Part shown: piece by piece, positions 7,128 to 14,194 of the stretch | Layout: each line of letters opens with the position of its first letter | Position numbering within the stretch: position 1 is the first letter of the stretch | Origin: a virus | Reading direction: 5' to 3' (one strand) | Length of the DNA: 21,590 nucleotides | IMG/VR virus record: IMGVR_UViG_3300029977_000039 | Location: 1 to 21,590 of that record | Program-made: the position numbers and the translations under genes | The notes under the pieces: model-generated | What the model was told of the DNA's origin: nothing | Seen by the model: the letters and a program-made list of their open reading frames with translations, nothing else | The model's database searches: none

Positions 7128-10027
7128 ACACTTGCCTCTCGTGACATACTTACTTTACTTTTTTCAACTATATCCGCACCAAAATCCTCTTGAAGTCCTC
7201 TTAGATTCGACTGAATCAGATATTCTAACGGAGAAATTTTACTCTCACCTTGCGACGATAACATACAAGTAAAGAATTTTCTAAAGTTCTCAAAACACAA
7301 ACTCAATAACAAACGTTGATGTGGTAGATTTGCTACACTCTCTAGTCTTACCTGTTTGTCTACAGCAAAATCCGTAAGAGAAAAGCGGAGTGCTTGATCC
7401 GTTCTAGTTACATCCCGCAACCGTTCACTCCACAAAACTTCAAAGTGAATAGATAAGAGTTGTTGGTATCTAGCATACATCTCTTCTAACTTCATAAGTT
7501 GGTTCAGAGCGTCGCCTAGTGTAGTCACATACGTGCTATTGAGAAGTCTAGATACGTGTGAAAGATCGGTAGCCAGATCTGTTGTCTTAACAGAGATAAC
7601 AAAGAGAGGCGTTTGAGGAGGTAACATATCTTTGTCGGTGTCTAGCAGCCATCGTGTGCCTTCCGAAATCGTTATCACAGAGATATCCGTATCTGTATGT
7701 AGCTTGACGTCAAACTCTTCGATCACGTATCCCGCGGGATCAACAGGAACACTGGAAGGCAACTCAATTCTTACAGGTTGGTTTGTTACAACAATATCGT
7801 CATCTGTAATATCAACACACGCAGGTAGACTCATAAACTTAGTATCTGTAGCTGCGCCTCCTAAATGGAACGTACGCATTACTAGCTGTGTAGCAACTTC
7901 GGAAATACATTGTGCACTAATTATACCTACAAACTTAGATCTTCCCCAATCATACGGATAACACTTCTTGCAGAAATCAACAGACTTACACCCAATAGGA
8001 GATCTTAATCTTACTTCTTGGTCTATGAGCGAAGAGACGCTCTCATATGTAACATAAGTTCCGTCATCTAAATATCGTCCAATAATTGATTTGTAATTCT
8101 GAGGAGTTACTAAGAAAGGAAGATAGATATTCGTACCACAATCGTCTGTATCTCCAAGCATAAGATGCTGTAGAGAGAACACTAGTTTACGGGCTAGATA
8201 ACCTGATACAGCAGTATTCAATGCTTTATCGACAGCGCCCTTTCTATTTCCTGCAGCAGATCGTATCATCTCAGACGGCGTATAACCCTCAACAAGAGAG
8301 GATAGTATGGGTGGCAAGATCAACTTACCTAAACTATTTCTTACAAGGCCTCTAAGAGCAACAACTTGTGACCACTGTGACAGCTTACCTCTGGCCCCGG
8401 ATTGTAACAATGGAGCGATATTCTCACTCAGTGATAACGTTTCCACAGCATGTTTCGCATCACTACTAAATGCTTTAACTATAGGTGTAGACCACTTCGA
8501 AACATGTTCATACTTACGCTTCCAAGTAAGATCTCCCTCATACAGATCGTCAATCGAGATAGTAACACACGCAGCATACTTCAATGCGTATCGTTGTAGT
8601 TTATGTAGTATGGGCACAATTGTGTCAGACGATGCTTTCGTAATCCAATCTGTAAGCAACTCAGAAATTGTAGACTTCGATAGTTGCTTACTAATAGGAA
8701 TATCCAATAAACTCTCTATATATGCTCTTCCCGCAGTCGTTGTTTTGCCTCTCCAAAGGACAGATGTATGCGGATGTAACTCCTCTAACATGGCATCATT
8801 CGTAACTTCAACAACATTTGTGTCATTTGAACTTACACCATCTTTTGTAACGTACCATAATCCTACAACGATATCTTGTGTGACAGCGTTGAATCTACGT
8901 GAGCCAGGTGCGTACGGATACTGATCAAACGTCATATACGATGCTTCTATCAATGCTGCTCTTGTAAGAGGTGCGTACACAGCCATTGTGTCACCATCAA
9001 AATCCGCATTATAGCCCGGAGTAACAATCATAGGTATACCTATTGCGTCAGCATCTGTACCTATAGGACGGAATGCACGTATCGAAGATAGGTGTAAGGT
9101 AGGCTGTCTATTCAGAAGAATAAGATGGTGTGCGCACAGTCGATCAACAATCTCTTTGATCTCTTCCCGGACAGATAGAGATAAGAGCTGCGGATTTCGT
9201 ATAAACGAATCTACAGCTTCTCTAGCCGTAAGCATTCCTCGAGTTTGAGCTAACTCATTCACAACATATAGCTGAAATAATGATACTAATATTCTGTAAG
9301 GAATCTTCGCAGTATCTGCAGTCAAAGTAGGATCGACAGTTATAACAGAACGCCCTGTAAAGTCATTACGCTTACCAAGTATGCTTTGACGTATCAACCC
9401 TTCCTTCTTTGTCAATTTCTGGATAATCAACTTATACAAAGAAACTGCAATCTTCAGAATCGAGAGTTTCGTAAAATTGACAACTGCTTCGTCATCCGTC
9501 ACAATATACTTTTCTAGAATGTTAAGGATGTTGAGATAGTAAGTATTCAAGCGATCTAAATCCTTTATTCTATTACTCGCTGTAAAAGTAACAGGACGTA
9601 GTGTAGGTGGCAACACTGGTATCTTATCTAAGTAGAGCGGAAACGAACGTTGGAACTGCGCAAACCTAGAAGGATTTGATTGAATATAATCCTCCAAAAT
9701 CTGATATGTCTTAGTGTCTCCAACATTTCGCAAAAGACTAGTCTTGCTAGGAGGCATCAGATAGATGATAGCCATAGGATGAATAATAGAGAAAGGCAGA
9801 TGAATATGAGACATCGTATATCGACGAAGTAGTGAAGGTGCGACAAGTACGTTACACTCATCACATCTCTTACCAAGGTAATCTAAACCTTGTAACTTGC
9901 CGCACTGACATCTATAATCTTTTCTAGGTCCGAAGATTTGCTCAGAGAACAGACCAAAAGGATGGAAGATACCTTTTCGCAAAAGAATTTCAGACGAAGA
10001 TACTTCCCAACTCGATAATATTATCAC
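7124..10027 (-). CDS. RNA polymerase A, beta' subunit (complete, single chain)
   Basis: This catalytic subunit has 967 aa, compared with about 1400 in E. coli, and is intact rather than split as in phiKZ. In order: N-terminal zinc site C40/C42/C55/C58 (YRCQCG...RCDEC) followed by RRYTMSHIHLP; VLPPTLRPV (138-146); lid/switch region LGKRNDFTGRSVITV (217-231); LLNRQPTLH (304-312); catalytic YNADFDGDTMAV (339-350) with Mg-binding Asp342/344/346; RRFNAVTQDIVVGLWY; bridge helix from SGARGKLSQWSQ (543); GNRKGAVDKALNTAVSGYLARKLV; second zinc site C630/C680/C686/C689; and trigger loop TQLVMRTFHLGG with M717, R718, H721. The C-terminal LRGLQEDFGADIV resembles the final DLRGLKENVIVGR of bacterial beta'. 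The GTG start at 10027 has AGGAGG 5 nt upstream. First gene after the only sizeable intergenic gap, so it probably opens a transcription unit with both beta halves. Confidence 0.97.
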   Translation of the reverse strand: MIILSSWEVSSSEILLRKGIFHPFGLFSEQIFGPRKDYRCQCGKLQGLDYLGKRCDECNVLVAPSLLRRYTMSHIHLPFSIIHPMAIIYLMPPSKTSLLRNVGDTKTYQILEDYIQSNPSRFAQFQRSFPLYLDKIPVLPPTLRPVTFTASNRIKDLDRLNTYYLNILNILEKYIVTDDEAVVNFTKLSILKIAVSLYKLIIQKLTKKEGLIRQSILGKRNDFTGRSVITVDPTLTADTAKIPYRILVSLFQLYVVNELAQTRGMLTAREAVDSFIRNPQLLSLSVREEIKEIVDRLCAHHLILLNRQPTLHLSSIRAFRPIGTDADAIGIPMIVTPGYNADFDGDTMAVYAPLTRAALIEASYMTFDQYPYAPGSRRFNAVTQDIVVGLWYVTKDGVSSNDTNVVEVTNDAMLEELHPHTSVLWRGKTTTAGRAYIESLLDIPISKQLSKSTISELLTDWITKASSDTIVPILHKLQRYALKYAACVTISIDDLYEGDLTWKRKYEHVSKWSTPIVKAFSSDAKHAVETLSLSENIAPLLQSGARGKLSQWSQVVALRGLVRNSLGKLILPPILSSLVEGYTPSEMIRSAAGNRKGAVDKALNTAVSGYLARKLVFSLQHLMLGDTDDCGTNIYLPFLVTPQNYKSIIGRYLDDGTYVTYESVSSLIDQEVRLRSPIGCKSVDFCKKCYPYDWGRSKFVGIISAQCISEVATQLVMRTFHLGGAATDTKFMSLPACVDITDDDIVVTNQPVRIELPSSVPVDPAGYVIEEFDVKLHTDTDISVITISEGTRWLLDTDKDMLPPQTPLFVISVKTTDLATDLSHVSRLLNSTYVTTLGDALNQLMKLEEMYARYQQLLSIHFEVLWSERLRDVTRTDQALRFSLTDFAVDKQVRLESVANLPHQRLLLSLCFENFRKFFTCMLSSQGESKISPLEYLIQSNLRGLQEDFGADIVEKSKVSMSREASV

Positions 10028-10083
10028 GCCTCCCTCCTAATCTAGAAGTATGCAAAAAATATTTTATACAGTAGTTTGTTATG
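10028..10083 (-). promoter_or_regulatory. intergenic leader of RNAP A genes; AT-rich promoter candidate and strong RBS
   Basis: This 56-bp gap is the only non-coding stretch over about 20 bp. On the minus strand it carries TGTATAAAATATTTTTTGCA (10070-10051), whose TATAAAAT resembles a -10 or TATA-like element, inside an imperfect inverted repeat GTAT...ATAC (10069-10048). No convincing TTGACA lies 17 nt upstream, so a host sigma70 promoter is not clear; a phage-RNAP promoter is equally possible. The Shine-Dalgarno block AGGAGGGAGG (10038-10029) decides the GTG start at 10027. The T-run lacks a GC-rich stem, so I do not call a terminator. Confidence 0.45.
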
Positions 10084-10473
10084 TTACCGCCGTGCGAATC
10101 TAGCCAGCAGTCGTTTCGTTCTATCGTTTTTCTCCAACTGCTCTAGCAATTGTTTATCACGTGTAGTGTCAACAAGAGACATCTTATTTTTCCCAAGTAA
10201 TACAATTGCTTGAGTTGCAATATTGGTGACGACAGATTCATTCTCGGGCTGCTTGGATAAAGAAACAAGAGACTCAACAAGACCGTTAAGTTGGTCGGCA
10301 AGCTCCTGAAAAGTACTCGTTGTAGGCTTAACTTCTCTTTGTTCAACAATCGAGCGAAAAGCGTACTCCAACTCATCGAGAATATATACAGCTTCACTCT
10401 TTGAGATTCGTTTCGTACGAAGTATAGCAATCAGTCGTTGGATCTCTCGTATCTTATTTGTGGGAATCGCCAT
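10084..10473 (-). CDS. small helical protein of unknown function
   Basis: The 129-aa product is soluble-looking, charged and predicted almost all helical, beginning MAIPTNKIREIQRLI, with no membrane segment and a basic C-terminus (RTKRLLARFARR). I recognise no family. The ATG at 10473 has AAGGA 4 nt upstream and overlaps the o-spanin gene by 20 nt; the gene ends just before the RNAP A leader. As last gene of the upstream operon it could be a lysis accessory or a virion helical protein; neither is shown. Coding is supported by the RBS and tight packing, and the other frames here are broken into shorter pieces. Confidence 0.75.
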   Translation of the reverse strand: MAIPTNKIREIQRLIAILRTKRISKSEAVYILDELEYAFRSIVEQREVKPTTSTFQELADQLNGLVESLVSLSKQPENESVVTNIATQAIVLLGKNKMSLVDTTRDKQLLEQLEKNDRTKRLLARFARR

Positions 10474-10813
10474 TTTTCCTTACTCCACAAATGTTTGTAA
10501 CCGCAATAGCAAAATCGTTTAAGTCGTCTGCGTAATTCCTTAACAATCGAATGTTTAGGTATAAGCGGCGTGCGTCTTCTGCTGTCACACAATAATTGCC
10601 TTCGGAATCTTTGAACCAATTAATATCGGTACTCAGCTGCGGCCGTTCTGGTATCGATGGAAGTACTACTGGAGTCGGTTCTATTGCTACGTGTGTCTGA
10701 GAAGTCGTTGAACATGCTGCGCAGAAGATCAAGCAACTCATCACTACTACTAACTTGCTGACCGCCTTTACCATCACCCGCTTCTGAGCTAGTATTGTTT
10801 TCAATACTAACAT
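10454..10813 (-). CDS. Rz1: o-spanin lipoprotein (Rz1-like), nested with i-spanin
   Basis: This is the outer-membrane half of the spanin pair that fuses inner and outer membranes at the end of lysis. The 119-aa chain has a basic n-region (AQKRVMVKAVSK), a hydrophobic core LVVVMSCLIF and CAAC (31-34), giving lipidated Cys34; Cys at -3 of the lipobox is atypical. The mature part is proline-rich (PTPVVLPSIPERPQ), then WFKDSEGNYCVTAEDARRL, a type seen in Rz1-like proteins. The gene starts inside the i-spanin gene in another frame: 194 nt overlap, with 166 nt extending past its stop. The ATG at 10813 has AAGGAGG at 6 nt; an internal ATG at 10774 gives a shorter, more typical signal peptide but only weak RBS, so I prefer 10813. 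Confidence 0.85.
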   Translation of the reverse strand: MLVLKTILAQKRVMVKAVSKLVVVMSCLIFCAACSTTSQTHVAIEPTPVVLPSIPERPQLSTDINWFKDSEGNYCVTAEDARRLYLNIRLLRNYADDLNDFAIAVTNICGVRKNGDSHK

Positions 10814-11114
10814 TACCTCCCTCCTTTTTCATACAAAGTTTTACAAGTGTCTTAATCTCTGTTTCTTTTCTCTTAACTATCTTTTCGTAATACACTTTCA
10901 GCTCACCCGCATTTTTCACTAAGTGTTCTTGCTGACTCTTCAAAGCTGCAATCTGTTCTGCCGCACGTTGTAACTCTATATTCTTAGTCTCAAGATTAGC
11001 TGTAAGCGTATACGTCTTCTGTTTGTAGTACAATAAGCCAGCACCTAAACCAAGAACTATAAGTAGAATTGCAAATACACTTGCAATCTTTAGATTAGAT
11101 AAACTAGGTAACAT
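10620..11114 (-). CDS. Rz: i-spanin (Rz-like inner-membrane protein)
   Basis: This is the inner-membrane partner of the spanin complex. The 164-aa product has one N-terminal membrane segment (about residues 8-26, ASVFAILLIVLGLGAGLLYY), then a periplasmic coiled coil (about 35-95, with heptad-like ETKNIELQRAAEQIAALKS) and a Ser/Gly-rich, probably flexible tail. This N-in, C-out plan and the following nested lipoprotein gene identify the pair. The ATG at 11114 has a G-rich GGGGGTGG upstream and lies 10 nt after the transglycosylase stop. Residues MKKEGGN (near 95-101) are encoded by the bases that also form the Shine-Dalgarno site and start of the o-spanin gene. Length is typical of Rz proteins. 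Confidence 0.87.
   Translation of the reverse strand: MLPSLSNLKIASVFAILLIVLGLGAGLLYYKQKTYTLTANLETKNIELQRAAEQIAALKSQQEHLVKNAGELKVYYEKIVKRKETEIKTLVKLCMKKEGGNVSIENNTSSEAGDGKGGQQVSSSDELLDLLRSMFNDFSDTRSNRTDSSSTSIDTRTAAAEYRY
10816..10826 (-). promoter_or_regulatory. Shine-Dalgarno site of o-spanin inside the i-spanin gene
   Basis: On the minus strand AAGGAGGGAGG lies 2 nt before the ATG at 10813 (6 nt if the first AAGGAGG is used). It decides the o-spanin start over the internal ATG at 10774. The same bases encode Lys-Lys-Glu-Gly-Gly of the i-spanin. Confidence 0.75.
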
Positions 11115-11124
11115 TCACCACCCC

Positions 11125-11772
11125 CTACCAAAATATGTACCTCGTTTCGAAGCTATCGACACCTAAAAATCTCTTATACCGACTACCGTAGTCGTAAATC
11201 TTACGACTGTAACTACTATTTATATCGCAACCATTTCTCCATTGCCCACAAGAACCATCTGACAGTCTCCACACACAAACATCTTTCTCTTTACATAGAG
11301 ATCTCCAAAGATCATATGAACAAACACTCGCTTGCCGAACTTCTCTATTTAGCTTACCTATACTACGGTTGTATCCTTGATAAGTGATCCACAACTTTTT
11401 TGTGTCTGTTGGAGTTTTACATATATCTATAACGTTCTTATACACTTGAAACAACATATATTTGAATGCACCTATATGAGTAGCAGAATCTGTTGCATAC
11501 TTACCATACCCAGCTTTCATCAACTCCTCATCCCACCACTTCGGAGTTATTTGTGCAACACCTATACTCCCATGACCATCCTTACTTCGAATCCACACAC
11601 AATTACTTTCAGTCTTTAGTACTCCAATCGAATACCAATAAGGAAAATCTACACCAAAGTATCTAGTGGAATACTTCTTTACATAATCACCGTAATTATT
11701 GATACAGTAATCACGTGCATCCCCTATCGATACTATACACATCATTAATAATAAAATGCAAATGAACTTCAT
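11125..11772 (-). CDS. secreted lytic transglycosylase (SLT fold), probable endolysin
   Basis: This 215-aa protein should cleave peptidoglycan glycan strands. A Sec signal peptide is plain: MK, hydrophobic core FICILLLMMCIVSI, and a likely cleavage after GDA (residue 19). The goose-lysozyme/SLT motifs follow: SIGVLKTESNC with catalytic Glu55, GSIGVAQITPKWW (68-80), and a later tyrosine-rich YQGYNRS. The C-terminal third is cysteine-rich (CSYDLWRSLC, DVCVW, GSCGQWRNGC), suggesting disulfides in the periplasm. It sits between the holin-like gene and the spanins, so it is most simply the endolysin; export by Sec would make it independent of a large-hole holin. The ATG at 11772 has no clear Shine-Dalgarno site and begins 6 nt after the holin-like stop, suggesting translational reinitiation. 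A virion-associated transglycosylase is a less likely alternative. Confidence 0.85.
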   Translation of the reverse strand: MKFICILLLMMCIVSIGDARDYCINNYGDYVKKYSTRYFGVDFPYWYSIGVLKTESNCVWIRSKDGHGSIGVAQITPKWWDEELMKAGYGKYATDSATHIGAFKYMLFQVYKNVIDICKTPTDTKKLWITYQGYNRSIGKLNREVRQASVCSYDLWRSLCKEKDVCVWRLSDGSCGQWRNGCDINSSYSRKIYDYGSRYKRFLGVDSFETRYIFW

Positions 11773-11778
11773 ACTGTT

Positions 11779-12051
11779 CTATGCTTTTGAGTAGATAAGA
11801 TAAGAACCCGCAAGCATAACAAGAGCAAGTGTCTTTCTCCATTTATCTCCTTCTGATAGCCAATCGATCTTACCAATAAACGCTCTTCTAGAAACATACC
11901 AATGCAGAGTAGCTAAACTATAAAGAAAAATGCTACGTAGTGTTCCTTCCTGAGAAGGTAGCATTTCTTGATACAAACCAAGTATGGCAACAATACCCAA
12001 TACTAAAAAGATAAGTAAATCTACACTAAGCCTACTAAGGATTGACTTCAT
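11779..12051 (-). CDS. holin-like small membrane protein
   Basis: The 90-aa protein has three hydrophobic segments: about 11-27 (LLIFLVLGIVAILGLY), 38-53 (LRSIFLYSLATLHWYV) and 72-87 (TLALVMLAGSYLIYS), separated by charged loops (RRAFIGKIDW, EGDKWRK). Size, membrane pattern and position directly before a muralytic enzyme and spanins fit a phage holin or pinholin, which sets lysis time by permeabilising the inner membrane. Because the downstream enzyme carries a Sec signal, a depolarising pinholin role is possible; this is inference. The ATG at 12051 has AAGGAGG 7 nt upstream and overlaps the preceding gene by 17 nt. Confidence 0.65.
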   Translation of the reverse strand: MKSILSRLSVDLLIFLVLGIVAILGLYQEMLPSQEGTLRSIFLYSLATLHWYVSRRAFIGKIDWLSEGDKWRKTLALVMLAGSYLIYSKA

Positions 12052-12574
12052 TTCTGAACCTCCTTACTCTTTTGATTCTACGTAATTGTGGTCTACTACA
12101 AAATAGACACGCATACGGATAGATACCTGCGGCCATATTGAACTCACTCTGAGACTTCATCTTCACAAGAAGAAAGTTCTCGTTCGATAGCTTTACAAAC
12201 GCATACGAACCTGACAAAACTTCTCCTGAGAATTTCACGGCTAAAACATTCTGGTTATCTTCTATAACCTCAAACTGACCTCTATCTAGTATCTTAACTA
12301 TGCCTTTCCCGTAACCTTCACGAATCTCACCTTTGAAAGTCAACCATTTTAGCTCATGATCTTCCGTTCGGAATAGCCCAACACGAGATACTTTACCTGA
12401 CATCAGCTGATCTAATTTTCTGGTGGCCCAAGATATAAGTACACATTGTCGTGATTCACTATCGTAAGCTTCAAGTCGTAAATCGAAGTGCTTACCCGCA
12501 CGTTCGGCGTCATGTAATTGTACAACAAAACGACGTTTACATGTTGAGAAATCTACACCTCTTAGAAGTCCCAT
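12035..12574 (-). CDS. stand-alone LigD-type 3'-phosphoesterase domain (LigD_N)
   Basis: The 179-aa product matches the N-terminal phosphoesterase of bacterial LigD, which trims 3'-ribonucleotides and 3'-phosphates at DNA ends. Seen directly: RFVVQLHDAERAGKHFDLRLE (15-35) aligning with the LigD pattern 'FVVQ.H.A..LHYDLRLE', giving metal-site His21, His29, Asp31 and Arg33; VSRVGLFRTEDHELKW with His73; FKGEIREGYGKGIVKILDRG with Tyr88; and closing strands VKFSGEVLSGSYAFVKL and NFLLVKM. Compared with the usual pattern there are two extra residues between the first two histidines. The tail (about 140-179) is basic with a CLFC pair and is not part of the domain. No ligase or polymerase domain is fused. 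The ATG at 12574 has GGGGAGG 4 nt upstream. Its placement between virion and lysis genes is unexpected for a repair enzyme. Role in the phage (end processing, genome circularisation, RNA-end work) is unknown. Confidence 0.8.
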   Translation of the reverse strand: MGLLRGVDFSTCKRRFVVQLHDAERAGKHFDLRLEAYDSESRQCVLISWATRKLDQLMSGKVSRVGLFRTEDHELKWLTFKGEIREGYGKGIVKILDRGQFEVIEDNQNVLAVKFSGEVLSGSYAFVKLSNENFLLVKMKSQSEFNMAAGIYPYACLFCSRPQLRRIKRVRRFRNEVNP

Positions 12575-13155
12575 GTGGCCTCCCCTCTAAAAACGACTAC
12601 AAGATTGCCTGTAGTATCTTCTATCGTATTTTTATCTACCTTTACGTGTAGAAAACACTTTGAGTGTAATGAATACCGTAAACCAAACTTGAACTTGAAA
12701 GCAACATTAAAGCCCAAATCTATGCTCTCAATCTGCTCTGCTAGAAAAAAGCAATCAAGAAAATTAGATGGTAATACTACTTGTTTATGGCCGTGTCCGT
12801 TGTACGTACTAATAGTTACATGCGGAAGCGAAGAAAGCTGACTACATGCTAACCAATACTCCTTTATATTCACACGCGTAAATGTGGGAGGGCTAAATGA
12901 GAACTCGTGTGTAGTTAACAGGTTAGGAGTCACTAACACAAACGGCTCAACTTCTATAGGGCGATTCATATATTGCTTCTTCTGCTCAAAATCGGCTCTC
13001 TCTTCTTCAGTCACAACTTCAGCTCTATAAGTATTACAAGATGTCGTCAGATACAGAAATATACGTCCATCGGTATCTTCAAAACGGATAGGCAGATTCA
13101 AGGATCTGCGCAACCGTAGGATCTCTGCATAAGATACATCAATAATATTCATCAT
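12562..13155 (-). CDS. unknown protein, possibly virion-associated
   Basis: The 197-aa protein has no recognised family. It starts MMNIIDVSYAEILRLRR, with a predicted mixed alpha/beta fold, no membrane segment and no zinc or nucleotide motif. Stretches such as NLLTTHEFSFSPPTF and NGHGHKQVVLPSNF look like beta-rich structural protein. The ATG at 13155 overlaps the upstream stop (ATGATGA) with no good Shine-Dalgarno site, implying coupled translation; its end overlaps the LigD-type gene by 13 nt. Neighbours on the other side are a membrane protein and a neck-like protein, so a structural role is plausible but not shown. Confidence 0.75.
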   Translation of the reverse strand: MMNIIDVSYAEILRLRRSLNLPIRFEDTDGRIFLYLTTSCNTYRAEVVTEEERADFEQKKQYMNRPIEVEPFVLVTPNLLTTHEFSFSPPTFTRVNIKEYWLACSQLSSLPHVTISTYNGHGHKQVVLPSNFLDCFFLAEQIESIDLGFNVAFKFKFGLRYSLHSKCFLHVKVDKNTIEDTTGNLVVVFRGEATWDF

Positions 13156-14180
13156 TTATACACACTCTTCAAGAAAAGGATACTTGAAAGCATACCAACC
13201 GAAAGAAGAATGACCACACCTTTATCTTTGCCCACTTGAACTACATTAGACCAAAAATTAGACAGGAACTCTTTTACACTACCGTGTCGTCTATAACCTC
13301 TTACAAATACAAAAAGAGTTCCAATACCTATAGCTGTTAAGACGAACGTGCTCCACTTCATCTCATTTATACGCGCTATCAACTCATTCTCTTTCTTCTT
13401 CTTTCTGCTAATCCAATCCCAAAGCCTCAAGAACACACTCTTAATTTTACCACTACTAACAACACCTTCTAACAAAATTGTGTGTTCCATAGTAATCTGC
13501 TGACTAGTAGACGTTTGCTCTTTCGTACGCATACCTTCCATCGATCCTATTAACTTACGCAAAATAGGGTATACTAACACGAAGACGACGATACCAATAA
13601 ACAACCAAAAAGCAGCTTTCAATACCATACGAATCTTCTTCGATAACTCCGGACTAAGTATACTACGAATAAACGGTTCTTTTATCTCATCACCTAACTT
13701 ATACAACTTTGACGCTGTAGTGTAACCTAATGCACTAACAGCAAGATACATAGGGTCACTAGCAGCCAAACCGTAAGCGGCAGCAGTTTGCGTCACTTTT
13801 TCTTGGTAGTTACTAGGAGTTACATTTCCTGTAGCGAAAACTGCGTGTAAGAACTTTCTTGTAGCAGATTGTCTGCGTGTGAGATCTCGAAGAACGGGTT
13901 GTAGAGTATATGCTTTATACTTATTCTCAACAGAATTAAACACTTTCTCTACTTGGGTTGCTGCCCGCAGTTCATATCTCTTTAGAAACTTGTAGAACGC
14001 AAAAAGAGCCGCACCAACAACTACACTCGCGATAGCATATCTCTTCCAATTCTTATATATCTGCTCAACTTGTTGCGACAATCTCTCCAAGACTCGAACA
14101 ACCTGGCTCCGAAGCAAAGATTCTTGAGCCATCTCTTCTACCTTTTCACCAAGAATATCTGAAAATATAGTTTCGCCCAC
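13152..14180 (-). CDS. four-helix integral membrane protein, unknown function
   Basis: This 342-aa protein has four hydrophobic helices: about 48-64 (YAIASVVVGAALFAFY), 187-206 (LKAAFWLFIGIVVFVLVYPI), 277-293 (STFVLTAIGIGTLFVFV) and 321-337 (VVILLSVGMLSSILFL). Between helices 1 and 2 lies a soluble region of about 120 residues rich in small residues; before helix 3 there is a Lys-rich patch (RKKKKENE). The N-terminal 45 residues look like an amphipathic coiled coil. I recognise no family. The GTG start at 14180 is supported by AAAGGAGAG about 6 nt upstream. Surrounded by late-type genes, it could be a virion membrane-interacting protein used in DNA delivery, or an inner-membrane lysis factor; both are speculation. 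Confidence 0.8.
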   Translation of the reverse strand: MGETIFSDILGEKVEEMAQESLLRSQVVRVLERLSQQVEQIYKNWKRYAIASVVVGAALFAFYKFLKRYELRAATQVEKVFNSVENKYKAYTLQPVLRDLTRRQSATRKFLHAVFATGNVTPSNYQEKVTQTAAAYGLAASDPMYLAVSALGYTTASKLYKLGDEIKEPFIRSILSPELSKKIRMVLKAAFWLFIGIVVFVLVYPILRKLIGSMEGMRTKEQTSTSQQITMEHTILLEGVVSSGKIKSVFLRLWDWISRKKKKENELIARINEMKWSTFVLTAIGIGTLFVFVRGYRRHGSVKEFLSNFWSNVVQVGKDKGVVILLSVGMLSSILFLKSVYK

Positions 14181-14194
14181 GATTTCTCTCCTTT

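Noticed and set aside
8307-8924. 205-codon plus-strand ORF
   Set aside because: It is antisense to strongly conserved RNAP A beta' codons; its length is a by-product of that gene's codon bias and it shows no recognisable protein motif.
10048-10069. Intrinsic terminator in the gap before RNAP A
   Set aside because: A T-run is present but the possible stem is AT-only and imperfect, with no GC-rich hairpin.
10143-10430. 95-codon minus-strand ORF in another frame of 10084-10473
   Set aside because: The 10084-10473 frame has the RBS at its ATG and spans the full interval; this one has none and is an out-of-frame shadow.
10431-10619. 62-codon minus-strand ORF overlapping the o-spanin gene
   Set aside because: Arg-rich out-of-frame shadow; the o-spanin frame has a signal peptide, lipobox and RBS.
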